Made by a program: the position numbers and the translations under genes
Shown: one piece after another, positions 34,054 through 46,463 of the stretch
Position numbering within the stretch: the stretch's first letter is position 1
Layout of the letters: each line of letters opens with the position of its first letter
Assembly: GCF_021129155.1 (NCBI RefSeq)
Contig: NZ_JAJOMC010000001.1
Location: forward strand, 1 to 64,000
Direction: 5' to 3'
Length of the DNA stretch: 64,000 nt
Origin: Arthrobacter sp. AK04
Lineage (GTDB): Bacteria; Actinomycetota; Actinomycetes; Actinomycetales; Micrococcaceae
Notes under the pieces: generated by a model
What the model was told of the DNA's origin: nothing
The model's database searches: none
The model's input: only the letters and a program-made list of their open reading frames with translations

Positions 34054-36375
34054 ATGCACCTCACCAGTCCCCCGGCAATCACGCAACTGCCGCCGTCGTC
34101 CTTTCCCCTGGACCGGATCCGGCTGCTGCCCGGCCAATTCAAGACCGCGCAGGACGTGGACGTCCGGTATGTCCTCGAACTCGACGCCGACCGTCTCTGC
34201 GCGCCATACCTGAAAGAAGCGGGACTTGGCACGGCGGCGGAACCCTACGGCGGCTGGGAATCCGACGGGATGGGAGGGCACATCGGCGGGCACTACCTGG
34301 CGGCCTGTGCCCGGCTGTTCGCCGCCACCGGCGACGTCCGGCTGCTGGAAGGGGTGCAGTACGTTGTGGAGGTCCTGGAACAGTGCCAGGCTGCAGCCGG
34401 AAACGGCTACCTCGGGGGCGTTCCCGGCGGACGCCGGCTCGGCGAAGAGCTGGCGGCCGGGAACATCGACGCTGATCTCTTTACGCTCAACGGCCGGTGG
34501 GTCCCGCTCTACAACCTGCACAAGACCTTTGCCGGCCTCCTGGACGCGTGCACCCATGCCGGCTCCGAGAAAGCCCTGACGGTACTCACCCGGCTGGCGG
34601 ACTGGTGGCTCACGGTCTCGCGCCACCTGGACGACGACTCCTTCGAGGAGGTGCTCACCACGGAGTTCGGCGGCATGAACGACACCTGGACGTCCCTTGC
34701 CCGGCTGACGGGCCGGGAAGACTACTTGCGCGAGGCCCGCCGGTTCTCCCACCGGGCACTCCTCGACCCGCTGGCTGGGGGTGACGACCGGCTGGATGGG
34801 CTTCATGCGAACACGCAGATTCCCAAAGTGGTTGGCTATGAACGGTTTGCCCAGGCTACCGGGGACGCGCGCTACTTCGAGGCATCCGACTTCTTCTGGG
34901 ATGTCGTCACCAGGCAACGGACCGTGTCGATCGGCGGGAACAGCGTCCGGGAGCATTTCCATCCGTCGCGGGACTTCACTCCCATGGTCCTGGACGTCCA
35001 GGGCCCGGAAACCTGCAACACGTACAACATGCTGAAGCTCGCCAAGTTTCGCTTCGAGCGCACGGGTGATCCGGCAGCGGTGGAGTTCTACGAGCGCGCC
35101 ACCTTCAACCACATCCTTTCCTCCCAGCACCCCGAGCGGGGAGGTTTTGTGTACTTCACGCCCATGCGGCCGTCCCACTACCGCGTGTACTCAACAGTCC
35201 ACGAGTCAATGTGGTGCTGCGTGGGCTCCGGAATGGAGAACCACGCGGCTTACGGGGAGCTCATCTACAGCCACAGCGGAGACAACCTGGCGGTCAACCT
35301 CTACATTCCATCCACGCTGGACTGGACCGAGCGCGGGATACACGTTCAACTGAAGACAGATTTTCCGCACTCGGACATCGCCACACTGACCGTCACCGCG
35401 GACACACCCACAGAGTTCGCCCTGCGGCTGCGGCGCCCCGCGTGGGCCACGGACATGGAAGTCCGCTTACCCCACAGCGACGGGGCCGTCCCCCCACAGG
35501 CTGGAACCGCCGACGACGGCCATCCCGTGCTCATCCAGCGCGTCTGGGAGGGCACCACCACGGTTTCAATCCGGCTCCGCGCTGAAGTCCGGGCCGAAGC
35601 TCTTCCGGATGGTTCGCCGTGGGTGTCATTCCTCTACGGACCCGTGGTCCTCGCCGCCAGGGAAGGGAACGCAGGCATTGAAAGCTTCGAAGCACCCGAC
35701 GAACGCATGGGCCATGTTGCCGGCGGCCGCCAGCTGGCCCTGGCAACCACCCCGGTGATCTCCGCGCAAGAGCCGGCAGACGCCGTCGTCCTGGTCAACC
35801 GCGAAGCGCTTTCCGCGGAACTCACCGCCACCCAGGATGGTTCTCCCATCCGGATCCGGCTCGAACCGTTCGCAGGGATCCACGATGAGCGCTACACGGT
35901 CTACTGGCCAACCAGCCCCGTTCCCTCGGCGCGGACTGCCGAACTCGCCGCGATGGACGCAGACGCAGCGGAACTGGACGCCGTCGTCGATGCCGTCACG
36001 GCAGGCGAGCAGCAACCAGAAGCTGACCACTTCTTCGCCGGCGAGGGCACCCGCGCCGGAAGGCGGGACGGGCTGCATTGGCGAAGCGCTACAGGCTGGT
36101 TCTCCTATACCCTCAAGGATCCCAACTCTGAAGCAGCCGTCCTCAGGGTCAGGGTCCGGCAACATCCGGGACGCCGCCAGCGGCTCACCCTGAACGGCTC
36201 ACCGCTGACGAAGATACTGCGCTCCGGAACAGACCATGACTGCGAAGTAACCGAGTACGCCATCCCGGCGGAAGCACGGATCAAGGACGCGCACACCCTC
36301 GTGTTCGCGTTGCACGCAGAGCCCGGCTACATCACCAAGGACTTGCTGTCCGTGGAACTGCGAAAAGGACCCTAG
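34054..36375 (+). CDS. GH127-family beta-L-arabinofuranosidase-like enzyme
   Basis: The 773-residue protein has the (alpha/alpha)6 barrel pattern of GH127 (DUF1680): SDGMGGHIGGHYLAACARLFAATG, LYNLHKTFAGLLDA, EFGGMNDTW and HANTQIPKVVGYERF. Candidate active-site residues are Glu319 and Cys321 (GPETCNTYNMLK) and Cys388-Cys389 (MWCCVGSGMENH). In HypBA1 a Glu and three Cys hold a zinc next to the Cys nucleophile, and all four positions appear to be present here. It follows the LacI gene by about 70 bases. No signal peptide, so it acts in the cytoplasm on imported oligosaccharides. Confidence 0.92.
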   Translation: MHLTSPPAITQLPPSSFPLDRIRLLPGQFKTAQDVDVRYVLELDADRLCAPYLKEAGLGTAAEPYGGWESDGMGGHIGGHYLAACARLFAATGDVRLLEGVQYVVEVLEQCQAAAGNGYLGGVPGGRRLGEELAAGNIDADLFTLNGRWVPLYNLHKTFAGLLDACTHAGSEKALTVLTRLADWWLTVSRHLDDDSFEEVLTTEFGGMNDTWTSLARLTGREDYLREARRFSHRALLDPLAGGDDRLDGLHANTQIPKVVGYERFAQATGDARYFEASDFFWDVVTRQRTVSIGGNSVREHFHPSRDFTPMVLDVQGPETCNTYNMLKLAKFRFERTGDPAAVEFYERATFNHILSSQHPERGGFVYFTPMRPSHYRVYSTVHESMWCCVGSGMENHAAYGELIYSHSGDNLAVNLYIPSTLDWTERGIHVQLKTDFPHSDIATLTVTADTPTEFALRLRRPAWATDMEVRLPHSDGAVPPQAGTADDGHPVLIQRVWEGTTTVSIRLRAEVRAEALPDGSPWVSFLYGPVVLAAREGNAGIESFEAPDERMGHVAGGRQLALATTPVISAQEPADAVVLVNREALSAELTATQDGSPIRIRLEPFAGIHDERYTVYWPTSPVPSARTAELAAMDADAAELDAVVDAVTAGEQQPEADHFFAGEGTRAGRRDGLHWRSATGWFSYTLKDPNSEAAVLRVRVRQHPGRRQRLTLNGSPLTKILRSGTDHDCEVTEYAIPAEARIKDAHTLVFALHAEPGYITKDLLSVELRKGP

Positions 36376-36399
36376 CGCCACTGGTATAGGCAGATACTG

Positions 36400-37350
36400 T
36401 CAGCCAGCCCGCGTATCAAAACGCCGCCGGTACTCCGTTGGCGTCGTGGAAAAGGCGGCCGCGAAGTTCTGCCGGAGGGTGACGGCGTTGCCGAAGCCGC
36501 AGTCGGTAGCCACCTGTTCGATCGACAGGTCCGTAGTTTCGAGCAGCCGCCGGGCTGCGTCAAGGCGGCGGGCACGGATCCAGGCGGCCGGCGTCGTTCC
36601 TGTTGCGGCCCGGAAGGCGCGGACAAAGGTGCGGCGGCTCAGGTGAGCCTGCGCCGCCAGCAGGTCGACGGTTAGGGGTTCACCCAGGCGGCTTAGAGCC
36701 CATTCGAGAAGGCGTGAGATCGGGTCATCCGTGGCGCGTTCAGGCACCGGGCGCTCGATGTACTGTGCCTGCCCGCCCTCCCGGTGCGGTGCAATGACCA
36801 GGCTGCGTGCCACCTGGTTCGCCGCCTCGGCGCCGAGCCGTGCGCGCACGAGGTGCAGGCAAGCATCCAGCGCGGAGGCGGTACCGGCAGAGGTGAGCAC
36901 GTCGCCGTGGTCGATATAAAGCACGGACTGGTCAAGGGGAACATCCGGATGCCGCGCAGCAAGGGAATCGAACGCCTGCCAGTGCGTCACGGCCCTCCGT
37001 CCCGCAAGCAAGCCGGCGTCGGCGACGGGAATCGCGCCAAGGCACAACCCCAAAACAGGTGCACCACGCCCGTGCGCGCCTTGGAGCACCTGCCGCAGCG
37101 AATCACTGGGGACGCGCCCGTCGTCGAACCATGAAGGCACCACCACCACGTCCGCCGCCTCCGCGTCCTCCGGTCCTTCCACCTCGCCCAGCCGGTAGCC
37201 CTCAGCGGTGGTAACCTCACCTGCCTGGTCAGAGAACAGAACCGTCTTCCAGCCGGCAAGGCCCTGGCGGGCAACCTCGTCAAAAACCATCTGCGGAACG
37301 GCGAGATGGAACATCGTTGCCCCATCGAACGCATAGACCGCAATCTTCAT
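36400..37350 (-). CDS. GlxA-type transcriptional regulator (DJ-1/PfpI + AraC)
   Basis: The ATG at 37350 follows GGAAGGGGACGGG and is preferred over an upstream start; the product is 316 residues. The first 165 or so residues are a DJ-1/PfpI domain with GLCLGAIPVADAGLLAGRRAVTHW, where the nucleophile elbow has Cys. The C-terminus is an AraC helix-turn-helix (LAAQAHLSRRTFVRAFRAATGTTPAAWI, IEQVATDCGFGNAVTLRQNF). It is divergent from the cysteine hydrolase, about 138 bases apart, and probably controls it. Confidence 0.93.
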   Translation of the reverse strand: MKIAVYAFDGATMFHLAVPQMVFDEVARQGLAGWKTVLFSDQAGEVTTAEGYRLGEVEGPEDAEAADVVVVPSWFDDGRVPSDSLRQVLQGAHGRGAPVLGLCLGAIPVADAGLLAGRRAVTHWQAFDSLAARHPDVPLDQSVLYIDHGDVLTSAGTASALDACLHLVRARLGAEAANQVARSLVIAPHREGGQAQYIERPVPERATDDPISRLLEWALSRLGEPLTVDLLAAQAHLSRRTFVRAFRAATGTTPAAWIRARRLDAARRLLETTDLSIEQVATDCGFGNAVTLRQNFAAAFSTTPTEYRRRFDTRAG

Positions 37351-37487
37351 CCCGTCCCCTTCCCAACAGCTTGGCCCGAATCCATCGTATATCTGCCTTC
37401 GTGCCACTGTTGGCCTGCGCCCGCGACGGGAAGACTGGAAAAGTTGCCAGCAGGCAGCCGAGAGAAAACCCCAGGGAGAACAAAGAT

Positions 37488-38126
37488 ATGAGCACCCCCC
37501 GCCGCGCCCTCGTCCTCATCGACGTGCAGCAGCAGTACTTCAGCGGACCCCTCGAGATCCAGTACCCGCCGCACCAGGAGTCCCTGCCCACGATTGCCAG
37601 GGCAATTGACGCCGCCACCGCCGCAGGCATTCCGGTTGCCGTCATCCAGCACTCCGCGGGCGTTGGGGCCCCAGTGTTTGCACCGGGCACACCCGGGTTC
37701 GAGCTGCACCCCGAAATTGAAGGCCGCAAAACCGGTGAATGGAAGCAGCTGGTCAAGCAGTACGGCTCCGTCTACGCAGGTACGGACCTCGCCGAATGGC
37801 TGCGGAAGCACGACGTCGACACGGTCACCTTGGTGGGCTACATGACCAACAACTGCGTGCTCGCCTCCGCCGTGGAGGCAGAGTTCCTGGGCTTCACCAC
37901 CGAAGTCCTCTCAGACGCCACCGGCGCCATCAACCTCGCCAACCACGCGGGTTCCGCCGATGCGAAGACCGTGCACACCACGCTGCTCGCACTGCTGAAC
38001 TCGAACTGGGCAGCCGTAGCGGATACTGACAGCTGGATTAGTGCCCTGGCTGCGCAGCAGCCCATTCCTAGGAGCGACCTCGGCAGTTCTGCTGTGGCCG
38101 GTCTGGAGCTGGTCCCGCAGGCCTAA
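37488..38126 (+). CDS. Isochorismatase-family cysteine hydrolase
   Basis: The ATG at 37488 begins the conserved region (RRALVLIDVQQQYF, catalytic Asp). The product is 212 residues. The other triad members are a Lys in RKTGEWKQL or nearby and the nucleophile Cys in LVGYMTNNCVLASAVEAEFLGF, preceded by the usual cis-peptide loop. Members hydrolyse amides such as N-carbamoyl compounds, nicotinamide or isochorismate; the substrate here is not known. It is followed by a strong inverted repeat and then by an SMR pair. Confidence 0.9.
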   Translation: MSTPRRALVLIDVQQQYFSGPLEIQYPPHQESLPTIARAIDAATAAGIPVAVIQHSAGVGAPVFAPGTPGFELHPEIEGRKTGEWKQLVKQYGSVYAGTDLAEWLRKHDVDTVTLVGYMTNNCVLASAVEAEFLGFTTEVLSDATGAINLANHAGSADAKTVHTTLLALLNSNWAAVADTDSWISALAAQQPIPRSDLGSSAVAGLELVPQA

Positions 38127-38133
38127 CCGGCGG

Positions 38134-38173
38134 CCCGGGCTTCCCACCTGACAGCACCGGCGGGAAGCCCGGG
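38134..38173. terminator. Perfect 12-bp inverted repeat, probable terminator
   Basis: CCCGGGCTTCCC (38134-38145) pairs exactly with GGGAAGCCCGGG (38162-38173) around a 16-base loop. It starts 8 bases after the hydrolase stop. There is no T-run, but the stem is very stable. It separates the hydrolase from the SMR genes and may reduce readthrough. Confidence 0.6.
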
Positions 38174-38243
38174 AACACCAGCAGCACTTAGGCCGTTGCA
38201 CCCACGGGGACCAAGCCCCCACCGAATTTCAAGGATTGAATAC

Positions 38244-41379
<3,136 letters not shown>

Positions 41380-41928
41380 TGCACGTGAACTGAACCCCCT
41401 TTACTGATACAGGCGTGCGGCCCGGTTGCGTTTGCAGCCGGCCCGGACTGCTCTCATGCCGTCGGAAGTAGGGTGGTTGCCAGGCATAAAGGGGGTTATT
41501 GCCCTGCACGAGGGGATACTGCCCGTTAAAGAGGGGTGGGTTTCCGGCATTATTGGGGGCTGTTGCCCGTAGAGGACACGGAGTTCCCTATGCCAGAATG
41601 GGCGTGGTTTCGCTTGTCCACGATGGGAAATTCGTAGAAGGCAAGTCGTGTCCGGCCGCGTGACTCAACTCTTACGCGGCCGCTTCCGTCCCCGCCGATG
41701 CCGGGGGCGTGCCGGATTGAGGGTGGCAACTCGGCGTTCTCCTACATCCGTGGCACCCCGTGAGCCTGAAGAAGGCGTCTCAGTAATCGGAACTGGCGGT
41801 GGAGCCGTTCCGATCAATGATGGGCACGGAGATCATGACCGGGTTCCACCCCCTAGACCCTGACATCGGTTCGACGACGAACTGCACCGGAATAGCCGGG
41901 GTGATCCTGCACCCAGGATGCGAGCGCG
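41380..41928. other. Long leader region with repeats before the glucan cluster
   Basis: No convincing gene is present. A weak hairpin (GCCCGGTTGC at 41420-41429 with GCAGCCGGCC at 41434-41443) may terminate katG. A set of similar G-rich repeats follows at 41483-41569 (listed separately). An open frame at 41648-41863 has no ribosome binding site or recognisable composition. The region most likely holds the promoter and control sites of the downstream operon. Confidence 0.5.
41483..41569. repeat. G-rich repeats upstream of the glucan operon
   Basis: GGCATAAAGGGGGTTATTGCCC (41483-41504) and GGCATTATTGGGGGCTGTTGCCC (41547-41569) are similar, spaced about 64 bases. The first has GGCATAA facing TTATTGCC. 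A related stretch, AGGGGATACTGCCCGTTAAAGAGGGG, lies between them. The spacing of about six helical turns suits a pair of regulator sites. Confidence 0.5.
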
Positions 41929-44900
41929 ATGTCTACTGATCCGCCTGTCCCCTTCAATGGGGCCACGGACGGGGTCCTCCGCAAGGTGGAACCGCCGGAG
42001 GTCGCTCTCACTGCCCCGGCCCTTCCGCTGCGGCGGGTGCTGTTCGCCAGCGCCGAGGCCTACCCGTTCATGAAGGTGGGCGGACTGGCTGATGTCAGCA
42101 GTGCCCTGCCGAAACGACTGTCCGAGCTGGGCTTTGACGTCCGTCTGGTGATCCCGGCCTACAGGGGCCTCGCAGGCAGCCCGGTCCTGACGATCGATGT
42201 CCCGCTCGGTCCGATCGCCGAGCAGATCACTGTTCGCCGTCTCCCGTCCTTGGGCGCCGTGAAGGTCCTTGCGCTTGACGCTCCGGGGTGGTTCGACCGG
42301 AAGTTGCCGTACAGCTACCAGGACGGCGATGTCATGCCGTTTGTGCTGTTCTCCAAGGCAGTTACCGCATTGGCCGCCCAGGAGGAGTGGCGTCCGGACA
42401 TCATTCACTGCAACGACTGGCATTGCGGTCTCGTGGCACAGGAAGCCCGGCAGGGACCGCACAGGCAGGCATTAGCGAGAACCGGGATCGTCTTCACCAT
42501 CCACAACATCACCTATCAGGGGCCGGTGGGCGCGGCAACCGACCAGCTGATAGGACTGCCGCCGGGCGGAAGCATGCTGGAACGGGGCATCACTTTTGCA
42601 GACCGGATAAACACCGTCAGTCCCCGCTACATGGAGGAAATCCTGACCCCGGCCCAGGGAGCGGGCATGGACGGGCTGCTGCGTGCCCGCAGGGAAGACG
42701 CCCGCGGCATCCTTAATGGCGTCGACTACGAGGAGTTCAGCCCCGGGCGGGACCCGTGGATCGACACCCGCTACAACGGGGACTTCATCGCAGGCAAGGG
42801 CGCGAACAAGAAGGTCTTGCAGAACCTGAGCAACCTGGAGCCCGCCCCGGACCGGCCGGTCTTCGGCATGGTCGCCCGGCTGGTGTCCCAGAAGGGGGTC
42901 GGCCTGCTGACGTCCGCTTTGGAGCAGTTCGTCAGCCGGGGAACCCAGGTGGTGGTGCTGGGTGAGGGGGCAGCCCGGTACCGGCGCCAGCTGCAGTCGG
43001 CCACGCGGCGTTACCCCGGAAGCGTGAGCTACCATCCCACGTCGAGTGAGTCACTGGCACGGCAGGTCTACGCCGGCAGTGACTTCTTCCTTGCGCCGTC
43101 CGTTTTCGAGCCGTGCGGGCTGACGCCGCTGATCGCCATGAGATACGGGACCATCCCCATCGTGCGTCACACCGGCGGCCTCGCCGACACCGTGACGGAT
43201 TACGCCGAGGATCCAGCCGAAGGCCTGGGGTTCGTCTTCGTGCAACGCCGCGTCGCGTCCATGCTGTCGGCGGTGGACAACGCACTGGCAGTCTACTCGC
43301 GGGGGCCTGAATGGAACCGTCTGCGGCGGCGGGCAATGATGGCAGACTTCTCCTGGCGGGAGCCTGCACGTGAGTATGTGGTTTTGTACCAGGAGGCTCT
43401 GCACTCACGCAGCACCGTGGAGGTCAGCCGGAGAACCGAACAGACCAGCCGGCCGGGACTACGGTCGAGGCCGGGTCCGGCTCCGCTTCCCTTGGCGCTC
43501 GTCCATCATGCCAATCAGTTCCTGATCACAGACGGCTACCAGGACCGGGAGGGCCTGACCTCGCTCATCAGGGGGTACAGTGCGCTGCTGCGGCTGCACG
43601 AGAAGTACCGCGTCCCGCTCAACCTCCACTTGTCCGGGACGCTGGTCGAAGCCGCAGCCTGGCAGCACCCCTGGTTCCTTGCGGAAGTCCGCCGGCTCCG
43701 CGACGTCGGCCTGCTCTCACTCACGGGCGGCACGTATTCCGAAAACATCCTCACCTCCTTCGACAGGGAATTCAACCGGCGGCAACTGCAGGAGTTGTTT
43801 TGGCTCTACCGGCACCACCTTGGGTGCGATCCGGGCGATCTGGAGATCTGCTGGGTCCCTGAACGCGTGTGGGACACGGACCGCCTTGCCAAGGTCCTGA
43901 CCGACCCGCGGCTGCCAAATGGCGGATATCGATACGTCCTGCTCGATGACCGGCTGTTGTATCCCTCCGATGGTGGAGACGGAGTCAGCGACAGGCTTGA
44001 ATTTGACGGGGCTGACCCGGCCAGCCCTCCTCCTTCGGATGCCCTCCGCCCCTACCGCATCAAGGGCGGCAAGGGCCTGCAGGTTGTGCCGATGTCCACC
44101 CGCCTGCGCTACTGGATCCCTCCGGAAAACAGGAGCCACTGGCGTAGCCTGTCCCGGGCGGCCGAGCTTCCAACGGCTCCCGGTGACGACAGCATCCTGG
44201 TCTACGCGGACGACATGGAAAAGAGTGCGGGAGTGGGGCCGTGGCACCCCAGTGCCCTCGGCCGGTATGAGGAGTTCCTGCGCTGGCTGGCCACCCAGCC
44301 CAAGCTATTACCTGTGGACCTCTTATCGTGGCTTCACCAGCGCCGCAGGAGCCCCGGTGTCCGGGTCGTGGAACGCGGAACCTTCGTGGAACTGGCCAAG
44401 GACTGGCACGCGGGAGAAGACTACAGCGGCTGGGGCAACGACGAAGCATGGGCCCCTTATCAGGAGCACCTCGCCCGCGCCCGCCGTGTTGTGGCAGACG
44501 CCGAGCGGGCGGACGCAGAACCGCGGCTGACGGCGCTCGCCTGGAAGCATGTGCTTGCTTCCGGATATGAGACGGCATGGCACGACACTGACCAGCCCGA
44601 CCGGCGGCCGGCCGCCTGGGCCAAGGCTGTGGCGAGCCACGGGCGAGCCGCCTTCGTGCTGGCCGCCGCCGCCGTCTGGTTCGGCCGGGAGGCCCGCCCG
44701 CTGGAAGCCGAAATGGCTGACATTGACGACGACGGCACCGACGAGCTGGTGATGCGAAGCGAGCACCTGTTCGCGGTGCTCGCGCCGGATCACGGCGGCC
44801 GGCTGGTCTATCTGGCGTACCGGGGAGCAAACGGGGGCGTTTTGGTAATCGGCAACCCTACCGACGACTGGAACCGCCAGGAGGGGCTGAACGGCTTTAT

Positions 44901-45459
44901 GGACGTCCCGGCCAACCACCCCGGTGCCCTCGCCGATGGCGGAGGACTGCACGACCGATACGAAGCCAGCATCCACTGGTTGGACGGAGTAATCGTTTCG
45001 GAGCTCAGGAACGTGCAGGAGGACAGCCCTCTCTTCGGGTTGTGCAAAAGGGTGGTCCTTGATGACACTGCCGCCGCCCTGCTGGTGGCCTACGACCTGC
45101 CCCCGGGCGCGGACGGGGTCACCGTTCATACGTGCCTGTCGCCGGACTACTACCGGTTGCTCCGCCACGGCATGGCAGAGCTGCACCGCATGGGAGGAAC
45201 CAGTTGGCAGGGCGCCTCCAGCCGGGCAACACAAGTATGGATAGCGCTGGCCGACGACGAAGACAGCGCCTGGTGCGGCCCGGAGGCACAGGTACAGGGG
45301 CACGGCGTCCTCATCAGCCTGCGCGCGCAAGCAAGGTCCTTCCACCTGCTCATCGGTCTCGGCGAGGTCGACGAGGAGCTCGCCCAAAGGACAGTAAGGT
45401 CGGCCCGGGAACGGCTCGTCACCCTGGCTGCACGCGAGCTGACGGGAGACGGGGCGTGA
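41929..45459 (+). CDS. Fusion of GT5 glycogen/starch synthase and GH57 alpha-glucanotransferase-like domain
   Basis: This 1176-residue protein has two enzyme parts. Residues about 35-505 are a GT5 glycogen synthase: KVGGLADVSSALPKRLSELG holds the ADP-glucose loop, and FEPCGLTPLIAMRYGTIPIV holds the donor-binding Glu. From about 521 a GH57 barrel begins (LALVHHANQFLITDGYQ). Its candidate nucleophile is Glu645 in CWVPERVWD, and the candidate acid Asp761/762 is in YADDMEKSAG, both as in 4-alpha-glucanotransferases. The last 250 residues form a beta-sandwich region (VLAPDHGGRLVYLAYRGANGG) like the GH57 C-terminal domain. It heads a six-gene operon; its TGA overlaps the GTG of the next gene. Likely role: building and remodelling an alpha-1,4-glucan. 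Confidence 0.88.
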   Translation: MSTDPPVPFNGATDGVLRKVEPPEVALTAPALPLRRVLFASAEAYPFMKVGGLADVSSALPKRLSELGFDVRLVIPAYRGLAGSPVLTIDVPLGPIAEQITVRRLPSLGAVKVLALDAPGWFDRKLPYSYQDGDVMPFVLFSKAVTALAAQEEWRPDIIHCNDWHCGLVAQEARQGPHRQALARTGIVFTIHNITYQGPVGAATDQLIGLPPGGSMLERGITFADRINTVSPRYMEEILTPAQGAGMDGLLRARREDARGILNGVDYEEFSPGRDPWIDTRYNGDFIAGKGANKKVLQNLSNLEPAPDRPVFGMVARLVSQKGVGLLTSALEQFVSRGTQVVVLGEGAARYRRQLQSATRRYPGSVSYHPTSSESLARQVYAGSDFFLAPSVFEPCGLTPLIAMRYGTIPIVRHTGGLADTVTDYAEDPAEGLGFVFVQRRVASMLSAVDNALAVYSRGPEWNRLRRRAMMADFSWREPAREYVVLYQEALHSRSTVEVSRRTEQTSRPGLRSRPGPAPLPLALVHHANQFLITDGYQDREGLTSLIRGYSALLRLHEKYRVPLNLHLSGTLVEAAAWQHPWFLAEVRRLRDVGLLSLTGGTYSENILTSFDREFNRRQLQELFWLYRHHLGCDPGDLEICWVPERVWDTDRLAKVLTDPRLPNGGYRYVLLDDRLLYPSDGGDGVSDRLEFDGADPASPPPSDALRPYRIKGGKGLQVVPMSTRLRYWIPPENRSHWRSLSRAAELPTAPGDDSILVYADDMEKSAGVGPWHPSALGRYEEFLRWLATQPKLLPVDLLSWLHQRRRSPGVRVVERGTFVELAKDWHAGEDYSGWGNDEAWAPYQEHLARARRVVADAERADAEPRLTALAWKHVLASGYETAWHDTDQPDRRPAAWAKAVASHGRAAFVLAAAAVWFGREARPLEAEMADIDDDGTDELVMRSEHLFAVLAPDHGGRLVYLAYRGANGGVLVIGNPTDDWNRQEGLNGFMDVPANHPGALADGGGLHDRYEASIHWLDGVIVSELRNVQEDSPLFGLCKRVVLDDTAAALLVAYDLPPGADGVTVHTCLSPDYYRLLRHGMAELHRMGGTSWQGASSRATQVWIALADDEDSAWCGPEAQVQGHGVLISLRAQARSFHLLIGLGEVDEELAQRTVRSARERLVTLAARELTGDGA

Positions 45460-46463
45460 GTGCACCAAACCCTGACCCTGATGCACGGGCGCAGAGGCAC
45501 GCGATTGCCCAGGCTCTGCTAGCTTCGCCGCCACCACTGGATGCCCTGCCTCCGGCACGGGTGCAGGTGCTCACACGCTCGGTTGTGCACGCCTCCCGCA
45601 GCCGGCCCGTCGTCCGGTGGACCGTCGCCCTTGACTCCGGGTCCGGCGCCTCCACCCTGTTGGCAGTAATCGGCAAGGGCTACCGTGCCGGCGGCGGCGA
45701 GCAGGCATGGCGGCTGCTCAGGAGCCTGCGCCTGGCCGGCTTCGATGACCCGGAGCTCAGCGTCCCTGCACCATACGGTTATGACCCGTACCGCCAGCTT
45801 CTCGCGCAGGAGGAGGCCCCGGGAACCACGCTGCATTCGCTCCTGGACGGCGAGCCAGCAGCCGCGGCACCCGAAGCCGGGCGGGCGGGGCGCTGGCTGG
45901 CCCGCCTGCACCATGCCAGGGGCGTTCAGGCGCCCGATCTGGCGGCAGACTTTGAGCAGCTCAAGCTGGCCCAGTATGCCGAGGCGCTGGCCGTGGTCCT
46001 GCCCCAGGCCGCTGCCCGAATTGCCGAGCTCACCGCGGCCACCCTTGGGGAACTGGCAAGGACTGACGGGGCCCGTGTGCTCACGCACGGCGACTTCCAA
46101 CCCAAGAACATCCACTTGGACCGGTCCCGTCTTGTGGTTATCGACTTCGACCGGGCCGCGTGGGCCCCTGCCGGGCGGGACCTCGGCCATTTCATCGGCC
46201 AGACCCTGACCATGGGCGCCTCCCGGCACGGAAACCTGACGGCCGCCGTGCCATGGGTGGACAGATTCCTGGAAGGATACTCGGCTGCCGGCGGCGATGA
46301 AGGCGGAGTCCGATCCGTCCCGGCCTATGTTGCCCGCACCTTCGCCGAGGTCCTTTTCTACCGACTCGTGGTACGCCCGGTCCCGGACTCCTCGTTCGTC
46401 CCTGACTGGCTGGACGCCTGGGAAGGGGCCGTCAGCTCCGCCGCGGGAGGGAGGTACCGGTGA
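45456..46463 (+). CDS. APH-fold kinase with intact active site
   Basis: A GTG at 45456 overlaps the stop of the synthase; the frame is open further upstream but only as a shadow. The 335-residue product has the aminoglycoside phosphotransferase/choline kinase fold. The catalytic loop is VLTHGDFQPKNIHLD (His211-Gly-Asp213, Asn218) and the metal-binding motif is VVIDFDRAAW. Maltokinases and other small-molecule kinases share this fold, and a phosphosugar step would suit the neighbouring glucan enzyme. The true substrate is unknown. It is the only kinase in this operon with a complete catalytic loop. Confidence 0.85.
   Translation: MSAPNPDPDARAQRHAIAQALLASPPPLDALPPARVQVLTRSVVHASRSRPVVRWTVALDSGSGASTLLAVIGKGYRAGGGEQAWRLLRSLRLAGFDDPELSVPAPYGYDPYRQLLAQEEAPGTTLHSLLDGEPAAAAPEAGRAGRWLARLHHARGVQAPDLAADFEQLKLAQYAEALAVVLPQAAARIAELTAATLGELARTDGARVLTHGDFQPKNIHLDRSRLVVIDFDRAAWAPAGRDLGHFIGQTLTMGASRHGNLTAAVPWVDRFLEGYSAAGGDEGGVRSVPAYVARTFAEVLFYRLVVRPVPDSSFVPDWLDAWEGAVSSAAGGRYR

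Noticed and set aside
41483-41569. A CRISPR-like array
   Set aside because: There are only two or three imperfect units with unequal spacing and no cas genes.
41648-41863. A 71-codon frame upstream of the GT5-GH57 gene
   Set aside because: It has no ribosome binding site, a low-complexity Arg/Pro-rich product and no domain; it overlaps the presumed promoter region.
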